Part shown: positions 11,433-19,925 of the stretch, piece by piece
How positions within the stretch are numbered: position 1 is the stretch's first letter
Layout: the number at the start of each line of letters is the position of its first letter
Assembly: GCF_947495705.1 (NCBI RefSeq)
Contig: NZ_CANLZR010000002.1
Location: 186,001-250,000, forward strand
Length of the DNA stretch: 64,000 nucleotides
Direction: 5' to 3'
Source: an uncultured Phycicoccus sp.
GTDB taxonomy: Bacteria > Actinomycetota > Actinomycetes > Actinomycetales > Dermatophilaceae
The notes under the pieces: generated by a model
Told to the model about the DNA's origin: nothing
Databases searched by the model: none
Seen by the model: only the letters and a program-made list of their open reading frames with translations
Program-made: the position numbers and the translations under genes

Positions 11433-12365
11433 ATGGGAATGGCGCAACAACGAGACGTATGGCCCCTCCTCCGTCGGGAAGCGCGGACGCTGGGCCTCAG
11501 TGACCGACTGGTGAGGTCGGCTGCCTTCAGGACCGTGCTGCCGGGCGTGGTCGTGGCGGCGGCCGTCCCGGACACCGTCGTCGTGCGGTCACGGGCCGCA
11601 CTGCTCATCGCACCGGAAGGCGCCGTCCTCAGCCACTGGACCGCCGCCCGGCTCTGGGGTGGGCTGGTGCCCGACAACGAATGGGTGCACGTCGCGTTCA
11701 TGCGCGACGTGCGGTTCCGGGTCGGCGGCGTCCGAACGCACCGCTTCCGCCACCGACTGCACATCACGCGACGGCACGGTCTGCCGGTCACGTCGCCGGA
11801 GCAGACCTTCTGCCATCTTGCGCGGTTCCTCGGCCTGATCGACCTCGTCATCCTCGGTGACTCGCTGGTCCGCAAGTCCCGCTGCACCCCGACGGAGCTG
11901 ACGGCGTACGCCGAGGACTGGGTCGGCCAGTGTCGCGACGACGCCGTCACGGCGGCGCGGCTCGTGCGGGAACGGGTGGACTCCGGCCCGGAGACGGCCC
12001 TGCGCCTCCTCATGGTGCTCGCCGGGCTGCCGGAACCCGAGGTGGACATCCAAATCGTCGACGATGACGGGTCCGTCCGTTTCCGGCTGGATCTCGGCTA
12101 CCGGGGGGCTCGGATCGCCATCGAGTACGACGGACGGTGGCATCGCTCGCCCGAGCAGCGCGCGAAGGACGAGGCTCGGCGGGAGTGGCTCTCCGAGGAG
12201 GAGGGCTGGACCTTCGTCGTCGTGGGGGCCGACGAGCTCTTCACGGCGCCCGCTGAGCTCGTCGCTCGTCTCGCGCGGGTACTCAGGGAGCATGGCGTGG
12301 AGGTCCCGTCCCGGCTGTCGGACCGGTGGCGGGCGCACTTCCGCGTCGCCGAGGTCGCGGGCTGA
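11433..12365 (+). CDS. DUF559 / Vsr-like endonuclease-domain protein with N-terminal AbiEi-like winged-helix region
   Basis: C-terminus ETALRLLMVLAGLPEPEVDIQIVDDDGSVRFRLDLGYRGARIAIEYDGRWHRSPEQRAKDEARREWLSEEEGWTFVVV matches the PD-(D/E)XK Vsr/DUF559 pattern (E...D-L...iEYDG..H....q...D..R...L...GW). N-terminus resembles AbiEi-type DNA-binding proteins. Confidence 0.85.
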   Translation: MGMAQQRDVWPLLRREARTLGLSDRLVRSAAFRTVLPGVVVAAAVPDTVVVRSRAALLIAPEGAVLSHWTAARLWGGLVPDNEWVHVAFMRDVRFRVGGVRTHRFRHRLHITRRHGLPVTSPEQTFCHLARFLGLIDLVILGDSLVRKSRCTPTELTAYAEDWVGQCRDDAVTAARLVRERVDSGPETALRLLMVLAGLPEPEVDIQIVDDDGSVRFRLDLGYRGARIAIEYDGRWHRSPEQRAKDEARREWLSEEEGWTFVVVGADELFTAPAELVARLARVLREHGVEVPSRLSDRWRAHFRVAEVAG

Positions 12366-12377
12366 GCGCCGGCGCAC

Positions 12378-12488
12378 CGGACGTGACCTATTGGTCGATG
12401 TCGGGACGGGGCCCGGCGTACCTGGCGTGACCTATTGGTCGATGTCGGGACGGGGCCCGGCGTACCTGGCGTGACCTATTGGTCGATC
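12378..12488 (-). repeat. 44-bp tandem repeats (right array; same core as the left array, inverted), two full copies plus a partial third
   Basis: Units at 12378, 12422 and 12466: CTGGCGTGACCTATTGGTCGATGTCGGGACGGGGCCCGGCGTAC. Reverse complement carries the left-array core. First copy diverges at its outer end (CCGGACGTGACC). Confidence 0.95.
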
Positions 12489-13159
12489 TGGGCACGGGCA
12501 CGGGTGCGGCGGGCCACGCTGCGCTTCAGCTGCGCGTGGTCGTCCTCGCCGAGCACCTCCGCCTCCAGGACGCGGCGTCCGGCCTCGAGGTCGCCGGCGA
12601 ACGCGCGCAGGACCAGCGTCACCGTGACCCCGTGGTCGGGACGGTCCAGCACCTCGACGGGGTCGCCCGCGGTGATGGTCCCGGGCTCGACGACGGCGAG
12701 GTACGCCCCCGGCTGCCCGTGCTCGGTGAACCGCCTGACCCACCCCTTCTCGCCCATCCAGGCTGCGAAGTTGGCGCACGGGATGCGCGGGCCGCACACC
12801 TCGAGCAGCACCGGCCCCACCCGCCAGCGCTCGCCGACGAGAGCGCCGTCCACGTCGAGCCCCCGCGTCGTGAGGTTCTCACCGAAGACGCCGTCCGGCA
12901 GCTCGCGGCCCAGCTCGCCGGCCCAGTGATCGAGCTCCTCGCGCGCCACCGCGTACACGGCCTGCCGCGAGCCGCCGTGGTGCTTGCGCGCGACGACGTC
13001 GTCGCCGAGCACTCCGCTCCCCAGCCCGCCCTGCTTGGGCCCCGGGTCGCGGACCTCGATGGACGGCACCGGCCGCTTGTCGATGGCTGTCGTGCGCCCC
13101 TTGGCGCCGATGCCCGCTCGCCCCGTCCCCACGTTGACCGACCACACCCGTGCCTGCAT
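12476..13159 (-). CDS. MOSC domain-containing protein
   Basis: MQARVWSVNVGTGRAGIGAKGRTTAIDKRPVPSIEVRDPG...GVFGENLTTRGLDVDGALVGERWRVGPVLLEVCGPRIPCANFAAWMG; YiiM-like MOSC. Stop codon lies inside the repeat array. Confidence 0.9.
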   Translation of the reverse strand: MQARVWSVNVGTGRAGIGAKGRTTAIDKRPVPSIEVRDPGPKQGGLGSGVLGDDVVARKHHGGSRQAVYAVAREELDHWAGELGRELPDGVFGENLTTRGLDVDGALVGERWRVGPVLLEVCGPRIPCANFAAWMGEKGWVRRFTEHGQPGAYLAVVEPGTITAGDPVEVLDRPDHGVTVTLVLRAFAGDLEAGRRVLEAEVLGEDDHAQLKRSVARRTRARAQIDQ

Positions 13160-13237
13160 CCCTCGAGGCTATGCCGTCCGCGCGCGACCCGGCGCACCCC
13201 CGCCCACGTCGGCGGACTCTCGGGTAGCCTCGCGCCG

Positions 13238-14926
13238 GTGACCGAGCCCAACGCCACGCGCCAGCCCACCGCCGTCGACGCCGTCGCCGACGCCCACTTC
13301 GACGCCGTCGTCGCGGCGAGCCCGATGGAGGCCACCCACCTCGGGGTGCCCGGGCACGACCACGAGCTCGACGACCTCTCCCCCGCGGGCTACGAGCACC
13401 ACGCGACCCTCGCCCGCGAGACCCTCGCCCGCCTCGACGCGGTCGAGCCGGTCGACGACGTCGACCGGGTCACGGTGGCGGCGATGCGCGAGCGGCTCGG
13501 GGTCACCGTCGACAGCCACGAGGCCGGCTACGACCGGATGGCGCTCAACGTCATCGCCTCCCCGCTGCAGGGCGTACGCGACGTCTTCGACCTCATGCCG
13601 ACCGCGACCCAGGACGACTGGGCCACCATCGCCACCCGTCTCGGGGCGCTGCCCCGCGCCCTGGACCAGTACCTCGGCACGCTGCGCGAGTCGGCCGACC
13701 GCGGCCTGGTCACCCCGCGCCGCCAGGTCGAGGCCTGCATGCGCCAGTGCCAGGACCTCGTGAGCTCCGACGGCTACTTCGCGACCTTCCTCGCCCGGGC
13801 CACGGCCGGCGAGGACCCCCTCGACGACGCCGTCGCGGCCGATCTGGAGCGCGCCGTCGCAGGTGCCGCCGACGCCTACCGCCGGGCTCGCGTCGTCCTC
13901 GGCGACAGCCTGCTCGACCGCGCCCCCGAGAGCGACGCTGCAGGCCGGGAGCGCTACCAGCTGGCGTCCCGCTCGTTCCTCGGCGCCACCATCGACCTGG
14001 AGGAGACCTACGCCTGGGGCCAGGAGGAGCTGGCCCGGATCACCGCCGACATGGAGGCGACGGCGCGTCGTATCGTCCCTGGCGGCGGCGTCGCCGAGGC
14101 CATCGGTCATCTCGACGCCGACCCCGCCTACCGGCTCCACGGCACCGCCGCCCTGCGCGACTGGATGCAGGTCAAGGCCGACGAGGTCGTCGCCGACATG
14201 GCCGACCGACACTTCGACATCCCGGAGCCGGTGCGCACCATCGAGTGCCGGATCGCCCCGACCCAGACCGGCGGCATCTACTACACCGGCCCGAGCGACG
14301 ACTTCTCGCGGCCCGGCCGGATGTGGTGGTCGGTGCCCAAGGGCGTCACCGAGTTCTCCACGTGGAAGGAGCTGACCACCGTCTACCACGAGGGCGTGCC
14401 GGGCCATCACCTCCAGGTGGCCCAGACCATCTACCGCCGCGCGACGCTCAACCGCTGGCGCCGGATGATGTGCTGGGTCAGCGGCCACGGCGAGGGCTGG
14501 GCGCTGTACGCCGAACGCCTCATGGCAGAGCTCGGCTACCTCGACGACCCCGGCATGTACCTCGGCATGCTCGACGCCCAGTCGCTGCGCGCCGCCCGGG
14601 TCGTCATCGACATCGGGGTGCACTGCGGCTTCGACGCCCCCGCGGAGGTCGGCGGCGGCGCCTGGACCTACGACAAGGCCTGGACCTTCCTCACGAGCCA
14701 CTCGAACAACGACAAGAGCACCCTGCGCTTCGAGCTCGACCGGTACCTGGGCTGGCCCGGGCAGGCCCCCAGCTACAAGGTCGGCGAGCGCCTGTGGATG
14801 CAGCTGCGCGAGGAGTCCGCGGCCCGCGCCGGGGCCGACTTCTCACTCCAGGCCTTCCACCGGCGCGCCCTCGACGTCGGGTCGGTCGGCCTCGACGTGC
14901 TCCGCGAGGCGGTGCTGACCCCCTGA
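13238..14926 (+). CDS. DUF885 domain-containing protein (putative metallopeptidase-like)
   Basis: GTG start 13238; VYHEGVPGHHLQVAQTIYRR (HEGxPGHH) and GEGWALYAERLM motifs typical of DUF885. Confidence 0.92.
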   Translation: MTEPNATRQPTAVDAVADAHFDAVVAASPMEATHLGVPGHDHELDDLSPAGYEHHATLARETLARLDAVEPVDDVDRVTVAAMRERLGVTVDSHEAGYDRMALNVIASPLQGVRDVFDLMPTATQDDWATIATRLGALPRALDQYLGTLRESADRGLVTPRRQVEACMRQCQDLVSSDGYFATFLARATAGEDPLDDAVAADLERAVAGAADAYRRARVVLGDSLLDRAPESDAAGRERYQLASRSFLGATIDLEETYAWGQEELARITADMEATARRIVPGGGVAEAIGHLDADPAYRLHGTAALRDWMQVKADEVVADMADRHFDIPEPVRTIECRIAPTQTGGIYYTGPSDDFSRPGRMWWSVPKGVTEFSTWKELTTVYHEGVPGHHLQVAQTIYRRATLNRWRRMMCWVSGHGEGWALYAERLMAELGYLDDPGMYLGMLDAQSLRAARVVIDIGVHCGFDAPAEVGGGAWTYDKAWTFLTSHSNNDKSTLRFELDRYLGWPGQAPSYKVGERLWMQLREESAARAGADFSLQAFHRRALDVGSVGLDVLREAVLTP

Positions 14927-15085
14927 CCGGTCCGCCCACGGGGAAATCCCCGGAAATGGCACGACGCGGACATTAGGTCCGGTCCGGGCCAAACGTGGAA
15001 ATGGCTCGGTCGGGGGGTATTTCCATACGCCCCCGCGGGACATACTGACGAGCGGACGTGGTCCACCGGGGTCGGAGGTGACGAG

Positions 15086-15691
15086 GTGCCACGAGCACGA
15101 GGGCGACGCCCGGCGGGGAGCCACACACGTGAGGACATCGCCTGCGCCGCGAAGCGCCAGTTCGCCGAGCTCGGCTACCCGAGGACGACTCTGCGGGGCA
15201 TCGCGCGGGAGGCCGACGTCGACACCCGTCTCGTCACGCACTACTTCGGCAGCAAGCAGAACCTGTTCGCCAGCGTCGTCGAGCTCCCCTTCGAGCCCGA
15301 CGCCCTCGTCGAGGACCTCATCGCGGCCGGGCCCGAGGCCGTGGGCCACAAGCTCGCGACCCTCGTCCTCTCCACGCTCAGCCAGCCCGAGGCCCGCCAG
15401 ACCCTGACCGGGCTCGTGCGGGCCGCGGCCTCCGAGGACGAGGCGGCCGCGCTGGTGCGGCGGTTCCTCACCGACCGGCTGCTGACCCCGCTCGCCCGGC
15501 TGCTGGGCAGCGACCACCCCGAGCTGCGCGCCGGGCTCATCGGCGCCCACATGACCGGGTTCCTCGTCGGCCGGTACGTCGTGGAGTTCCCGGGGCTCAA
15601 CGAGGTCAGCGACCACGACCTCGCGGACGCCATCGGGCCGGTGCTCCAGCACTACCTCACCGGGGACCTCGGAGGCCGCGCCTCGGCCTGA
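15086..15691 (+). CDS. TetR family transcriptional regulator
   Basis: HTREDIACAAKRQFAELGYPRTTLRGIAREADVDTRLVTHYFGSKQNLF; TetR HTH. Confidence 0.92.
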   Translation: MPRARGRRPAGSHTREDIACAAKRQFAELGYPRTTLRGIAREADVDTRLVTHYFGSKQNLFASVVELPFEPDALVEDLIAAGPEAVGHKLATLVLSTLSQPEARQTLTGLVRAAASEDEAAALVRRFLTDRLLTPLARLLGSDHPELRAGLIGAHMTGFLVGRYVVEFPGLNEVSDHDLADAIGPVLQHYLTGDLGGRASA

Positions 15692-15749
15692 TCCGGCCGA
15701 TCCGCGGGCACTCGCCGGGCCCACCACCGGCAGGGGCGAGAATCGCCTC

Positions 15750-17645
15750 GTGCAGCCTGCCGTCATCGTCGTCGCCCTCGTGCTCGTCGTCATCGTCGTG
15801 AGCCGCCTCGCCGGGCCGCGCGGGGTGCCTGTCCCCCTGGCCCTGCTCGTGCTCGGCGGCGTCCTGTCGTTCGTGCCCGGCATCCCCGAGGTCCGCCTCT
15901 CGCCCGAGGTCGTCCTCTTCGGGCTCCTCCCACCGCTGCTGTACGCGGCCGCACTCTCGACCTCCCTCATCGACATCCGCGCGTACCGTTCGACGATCCT
16001 CAGCCTGTCGGTGGGTCTGGTCCTCTTCACGGCGCTCGGGGTCGGCCTCGTCGTCTGGCTGCTGCTGCCGGTGCCCTTCGCCCTGGCCATCGCCCTCGGT
16101 GCGATCGTGGCCCCACCCGACGCCGTCGCGGCGACCGCGGTGGCGCGGCGCATCGGCCTGCCCCGCCCGATCACGACGATCCTCGAGGGCGAGTCGCTGC
16201 TCAACGACGCGACGGCGCTCGTGACGCTCCGGACGGCGCTCGCCGCCACGGGTCTCGCGGTGCACGGCACGGGCAGCGCCGACGCGGGTGAGGTGACACC
16301 GGCGTCCGTGGCCGTCGACCTGGCCGTCGCCTCCGTGGGCGGTGTCGCCGTCGGGCTCGTCGCGTTCCTCCTCGTGGGCTGGCTGCGCCGGCGGCTCACC
16401 GAGGTCCCCGCCGACACCGCCCTGTCGTTCGTCGTCCCGTTCGTCGCCTACGCTCCGGCCGAGGCCATCGGCGGGTCCGGCGTCCTCGCGGTCGTCACCG
16501 CCGGCCTGCTGCTCGCCCACTGGTCCACGAGCCTGCAGTCCGCGCCCTCACGCCTCGCCGAGCGGATCAACTGGTCGAGCGTGACCTTCGTCCTCGAGAA
16601 CGCGGTCTTCCTCCTCATCGGGCTCCAGGTCTGGGGGCTCGTCGAGGACACCCGCGCCGGTGACCTGGGGACCGGACGCACCCTCGTCGTCGCGCTCGCG
16701 GTCCTCGGCACCGTCCTCGTGCTGCGGCCGGTGTGGCTCCTGGCGATGAACGGGGTCCGGCTCGTGCGCGGCCGTCAGGACCGCCGGGCCATGCTCGCGG
16801 CCTCGCTCGTCGGCGGCTGGGCCGGGATGCGCGGGGTCGTCACACTCGCGGCCGCCCTCACCCTGCCCGAGGACACCCCGATGCGGGCCGACCTCGTCCT
16901 CGTGGCGCTCGTCGTCACCGTCGGCACCTTGCTGCTCCAGGGCACGACCCTGCCGTGGCTGGCTCGGGGGCTCGGGGTGCGCGGTCCAGACCCGCGCCAG
17001 GACGCCCTCGCGGAGGCGACGGTCCTGGGGGCCACGACCGGCGCCGGGCTGCGGGCCATCGAGGACGACCCGGCAGCCGACCCGGCCGTCGTCGCGGTTC
17101 TCCACCAGCAGGCCACGGACCGCGTCAACCGCAGCTGGGAGCGACTGGGCAGTCTCGGGCCCACCGAGCGCGAGAGCCCGGCCGAGGCCCGGGCCCGGGT
17201 GCGGCTCGCCATGATCCGGGAGGAGCGACGCGAGCTGCTCCGGATCCGCCGTCGCGGCGGGGTCGACCACGCAGTGTTGACGAGCGTCCTCGGCCAGCTC
17301 GATGCCGAGGAGACCGTCCTCGCGTGGAGCGCCACCCGCGCAGCGGAGGTGCACGCCTCCGAGCTGCTCCCGACCGAGCGGCTCGGCGGGGCCTGCGACC
17401 ACCTCGTCGACGACGCCGCGCCGCATCCACCGAGCGAGACCGACGGCTGCCCGGAGTGCCGGGCGGCCGGGCTGACGTGGGTCCATCTGCGGTCGTGCAC
17501 CGCCTGCGGACACGTCGGGTGCTGCGACTCCTCCGAGGGTCGGCACGCGTCCGCGCACTTCCGCGCCTCGGGGCACCCGGTGATGCGCTCCATCGAGCCC
17601 GGCGAGGCGTGGCGCTGGTGCTTCGTCGACGAGGTCCTCGGCTGA
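15750..17645 (+). CDS. Na+/H+ antiporter (CPA1 family) with C-terminal UBP-type zinc finger
   Basis: Many TM segments; GAIVAPPDAVAATAVARRIGLPRPITTILEGESLLNDATALV; C-terminal CPECRAAG..WVHLRSCTACGHVGCCDSSEGRHASAHFRASGHPVMRSIEPGEAWRWCFVDEV. Confidence 0.92.
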   Translation: MQPAVIVVALVLVVIVVSRLAGPRGVPVPLALLVLGGVLSFVPGIPEVRLSPEVVLFGLLPPLLYAAALSTSLIDIRAYRSTILSLSVGLVLFTALGVGLVVWLLLPVPFALAIALGAIVAPPDAVAATAVARRIGLPRPITTILEGESLLNDATALVTLRTALAATGLAVHGTGSADAGEVTPASVAVDLAVASVGGVAVGLVAFLLVGWLRRRLTEVPADTALSFVVPFVAYAPAEAIGGSGVLAVVTAGLLLAHWSTSLQSAPSRLAERINWSSVTFVLENAVFLLIGLQVWGLVEDTRAGDLGTGRTLVVALAVLGTVLVLRPVWLLAMNGVRLVRGRQDRRAMLAASLVGGWAGMRGVVTLAAALTLPEDTPMRADLVLVALVVTVGTLLLQGTTLPWLARGLGVRGPDPRQDALAEATVLGATTGAGLRAIEDDPAADPAVVAVLHQQATDRVNRSWERLGSLGPTERESPAEARARVRLAMIREERRELLRIRRRGGVDHAVLTSVLGQLDAEETVLAWSATRAAEVHASELLPTERLGGACDHLVDDAAPHPPSETDGCPECRAAGLTWVHLRSCTACGHVGCCDSSEGRHASAHFRASGHPVMRSIEPGEAWRWCFVDEVLG

Positions 17646-17686
17646 GCGGTGACCACCCGGCGCGCGCGCCCGTCTACGGTGGCGCC

Positions 17687-18346
17687 ATGCCGCCGGTCAC
17701 CCTGCTCCTCGCCTCCGCCTCCCCCGCCCGCCTCGCGACCCTGCGCGCCGCCGGCGTCGACCCCGCGGTGCTCGTCTCCGCCGTCGACGAGGACGCCGCA
17801 GTCGCTGCCGCGGAGGCGACGCACGGCCCACTCGCGGCGGCCGACGTCGCGCTGCTCCTGGCGCGGGCGAAGGCCGAGGACGTCGTGTCCGCCCTCGACG
17901 CCCGGGACGACACCGTCGCCGACCTCGTGCTCGGGTGCGACTCCGTCCTCGAGCTCGACGGCGAGGTACACGGCAAGCCGGCGGACGCCGCGGAGGCGGT
18001 CGTCCGGTGGCGCCGGATGCGCAACGCGTCCGGGGTGCTGCACACCGGGCACTGGCTCGTCGACCGCCGCGACCACGGCGCCGGAGGCAGCGGCGGGATG
18101 GTCGGTGGGACCGCATCGACCACGGTGCACTTCGCGGACCTCAGCGACGACGAGATCGACGCCTACGTCGCCACCGGCGAGCCGCTGCGGGTGGCGGGCG
18201 CCTTCACCCTCGACGGCATCGGCGGGCCGTACGTGGCCGGGATCGAGGGCGACCCGAGCAGCGTCATCGGGGTCTCGCTGCCGCTGCTGCGTGAGCTCGT
18301 CGGCGAGCTGGGCGTGACCTGGCACCTGCTGCGCCGCACGGCCTGA
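17687..18346 (+). CDS. maf: Maf family nucleotide pyrophosphatase
   Basis: LLLASASPARLATLRAAGVDP...DLVLGCDSVLELDGEVHGKPADAAEAV. Confidence 0.9.
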   Translation: MPPVTLLLASASPARLATLRAAGVDPAVLVSAVDEDAAVAAAEATHGPLAAADVALLLARAKAEDVVSALDARDDTVADLVLGCDSVLELDGEVHGKPADAAEAVVRWRRMRNASGVLHTGHWLVDRRDHGAGGSGGMVGGTASTTVHFADLSDDEIDAYVATGEPLRVAGAFTLDGIGGPYVAGIEGDPSSVIGVSLPLLRELVGELGVTWHLLRRTA

Positions 18347-18368
18347 GCCGCCGGCCGGGGCGCCGGGG

Positions 18369-19925
18369 TCAGACCGGGGGCACGTCCCGCCGCTTCGTCG
18401 CGAAGTGCCGCTCCCGGTGCGCGGCGTAGCGCAGCCGGTGCAGCAGCTCGGCCCGCAGCGCGTCGGCCTCGACGACCTCGTCGACGACGAGGTCCGCGGC
18501 GAGCCGCTCGAGGTCGACGTCGGCGAGGTACTCGGCCCGCTTGGCGGCGACGAACTCCTCGCGCGCCTCGGGGCCCTCGGCTGCTTCGACCTCGGCGATC
18601 CGGTTGGCGTACACGGCGTTGACGGCGGCTTCGGGCCCCATGACCGCGATCCGGGCGGTCGGCAGGGCGATCGTCGCGTCCGGGCCGAAGCCCGGCCCAC
18701 CCATCGCGTACAGCCCGGCCCCGTACGCCTTGCGCACGACGACGCAGAACTGGGGCACCGTGGCCGATGCGACGGCGGACACCATCTTCGCGCCGTGCCG
18801 GATGATCCCGCCGCGCTCGACCTCGGAGCCGATCATGAACCCGGGCACGTCCGCGAGGTAGATGAGCGGGATCGAGTAGGCGTCGCACAGCCAGATGAAC
18901 CGGGACGCCTTGTCGGCGGAGTCGGTGAAGAGCACCCCGCCCTTGACCGCCGAGTTGTTCGCGAGGACGCCGACGGTCTCGCCGCCCATCCGGGCGAACC
19001 CCACGACGAGCTCGGGGGCGAAGAGGGGCTTGACCTCGAAGAAGCTGTCGTCGTCGACGAGCCCGTCGATGAGCTCGTGGACGTCGAAGGGCTGGCTCTC
19101 GCGCTCGGGCACGGTGGCCCGGGTGAGCGGCACGGTGGGCTCCTCGACCGAGTACGAGGGCGGCGGCACCCGCCAGCTGTCGGGCAGGTACGAGAAGTAC
19201 AGCCGGGCCAGCTCGATGGCCTCGGTGTCGTCGGCGGCGAGCAGGTCGCCCACCCCCGAGACGGTGCAGTGCATCCGGGCGCCGCCCATCTCCTCGAGCG
19301 AGACCTTCTCGCCGACGACCATCTCGGCCATCCGCGGGCTGCCGAGGTACATCGAGGCGTTGCCCTCGACCATGATGATGACGTCGCAGAAGCTCGGGAT
19401 GTACGCGCCACCGGCGGCCGACGGCCCGAACAGGCAGCAGATCTGCGGGACCTTGCCCGAGAGCGCGACCTGGTTGTGGAAGATGCGCCCGGCGCCGCGA
19501 CGACCCGGGAACATCTCGACCTGGTCGGTGATGCGCGCCCCCGCCGAGTCCACGAGCCAGAAGACCGGCAGCTCCTCGCGCAGCGCCGTCTCGGTGGCCC
19601 GGACGATCTTCTCGACGGTGCGCGAGCCCCACGACCCGGCCTTGACCGTGGGGTCGTTGGCGATGACGACGACCGGCCGGTCGTCGACGGTGCCGCGCCC
19701 GGTGACGACGCCGTCGGCCGGCAGCCCGGCTGCGAGGGCGTTGGCGTACCGGCCGTCCTCGACGAACGAGCCGTCGTCCAGGAGCAGCGCGAGCCGGTCG
19801 CGGACGTACAGCTTGCCCTGGGCCTCGAGCTTGGCCGCCGCCTTCTCGGTGGGCCGGGCCGACGCGGTGTGCGCGGCCTCGAGCCGGGCCCGGACGTCGG
19901 CGACGCGGGGGTCGGTGTCGCTCAT
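18369..19925 (-). CDS. acyl-CoA carboxylase beta subunit (methylcrotonyl-/propionyl-CoA carboxylase type)
   Basis: MSDTDPRVADVRARLEAAHTASARPTEKAAAKLEAQGKLYVRDRLALLLDDGSFVEDGRYAN...; carboxyltransferase family; translationally coupled to the acyl-CoA dehydrogenase. Confidence 0.93.
   Translation of the reverse strand: MSDTDPRVADVRARLEAAHTASARPTEKAAAKLEAQGKLYVRDRLALLLDDGSFVEDGRYANALAAGLPADGVVTGRGTVDDRPVVVIANDPTVKAGSWGSRTVEKIVRATETALREELPVFWLVDSAGARITDQVEMFPGRRGAGRIFHNQVALSGKVPQICCLFGPSAAGGAYIPSFCDVIIMVEGNASMYLGSPRMAEMVVGEKVSLEEMGGARMHCTVSGVGDLLAADDTEAIELARLYFSYLPDSWRVPPPSYSVEEPTVPLTRATVPERESQPFDVHELIDGLVDDDSFFEVKPLFAPELVVGFARMGGETVGVLANNSAVKGGVLFTDSADKASRFIWLCDAYSIPLIYLADVPGFMIGSEVERGGIIRHGAKMVSAVASATVPQFCVVVRKAYGAGLYAMGGPGFGPDATIALPTARIAVMGPEAAVNAVYANRIAEVEAAEGPEAREEFVAAKRAEYLADVDLERLAADLVVDEVVEADALRAELLHRLRYAAHRERHFATKRRDVPPV

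Noticed and set aside
11206-12488. Classic IS element or integron attC cassette
   Set aside because: No transposase or integrase is encoded, termini are tandem repeats rather than single short inverted repeats, and no target-site duplication could be identified by eye.
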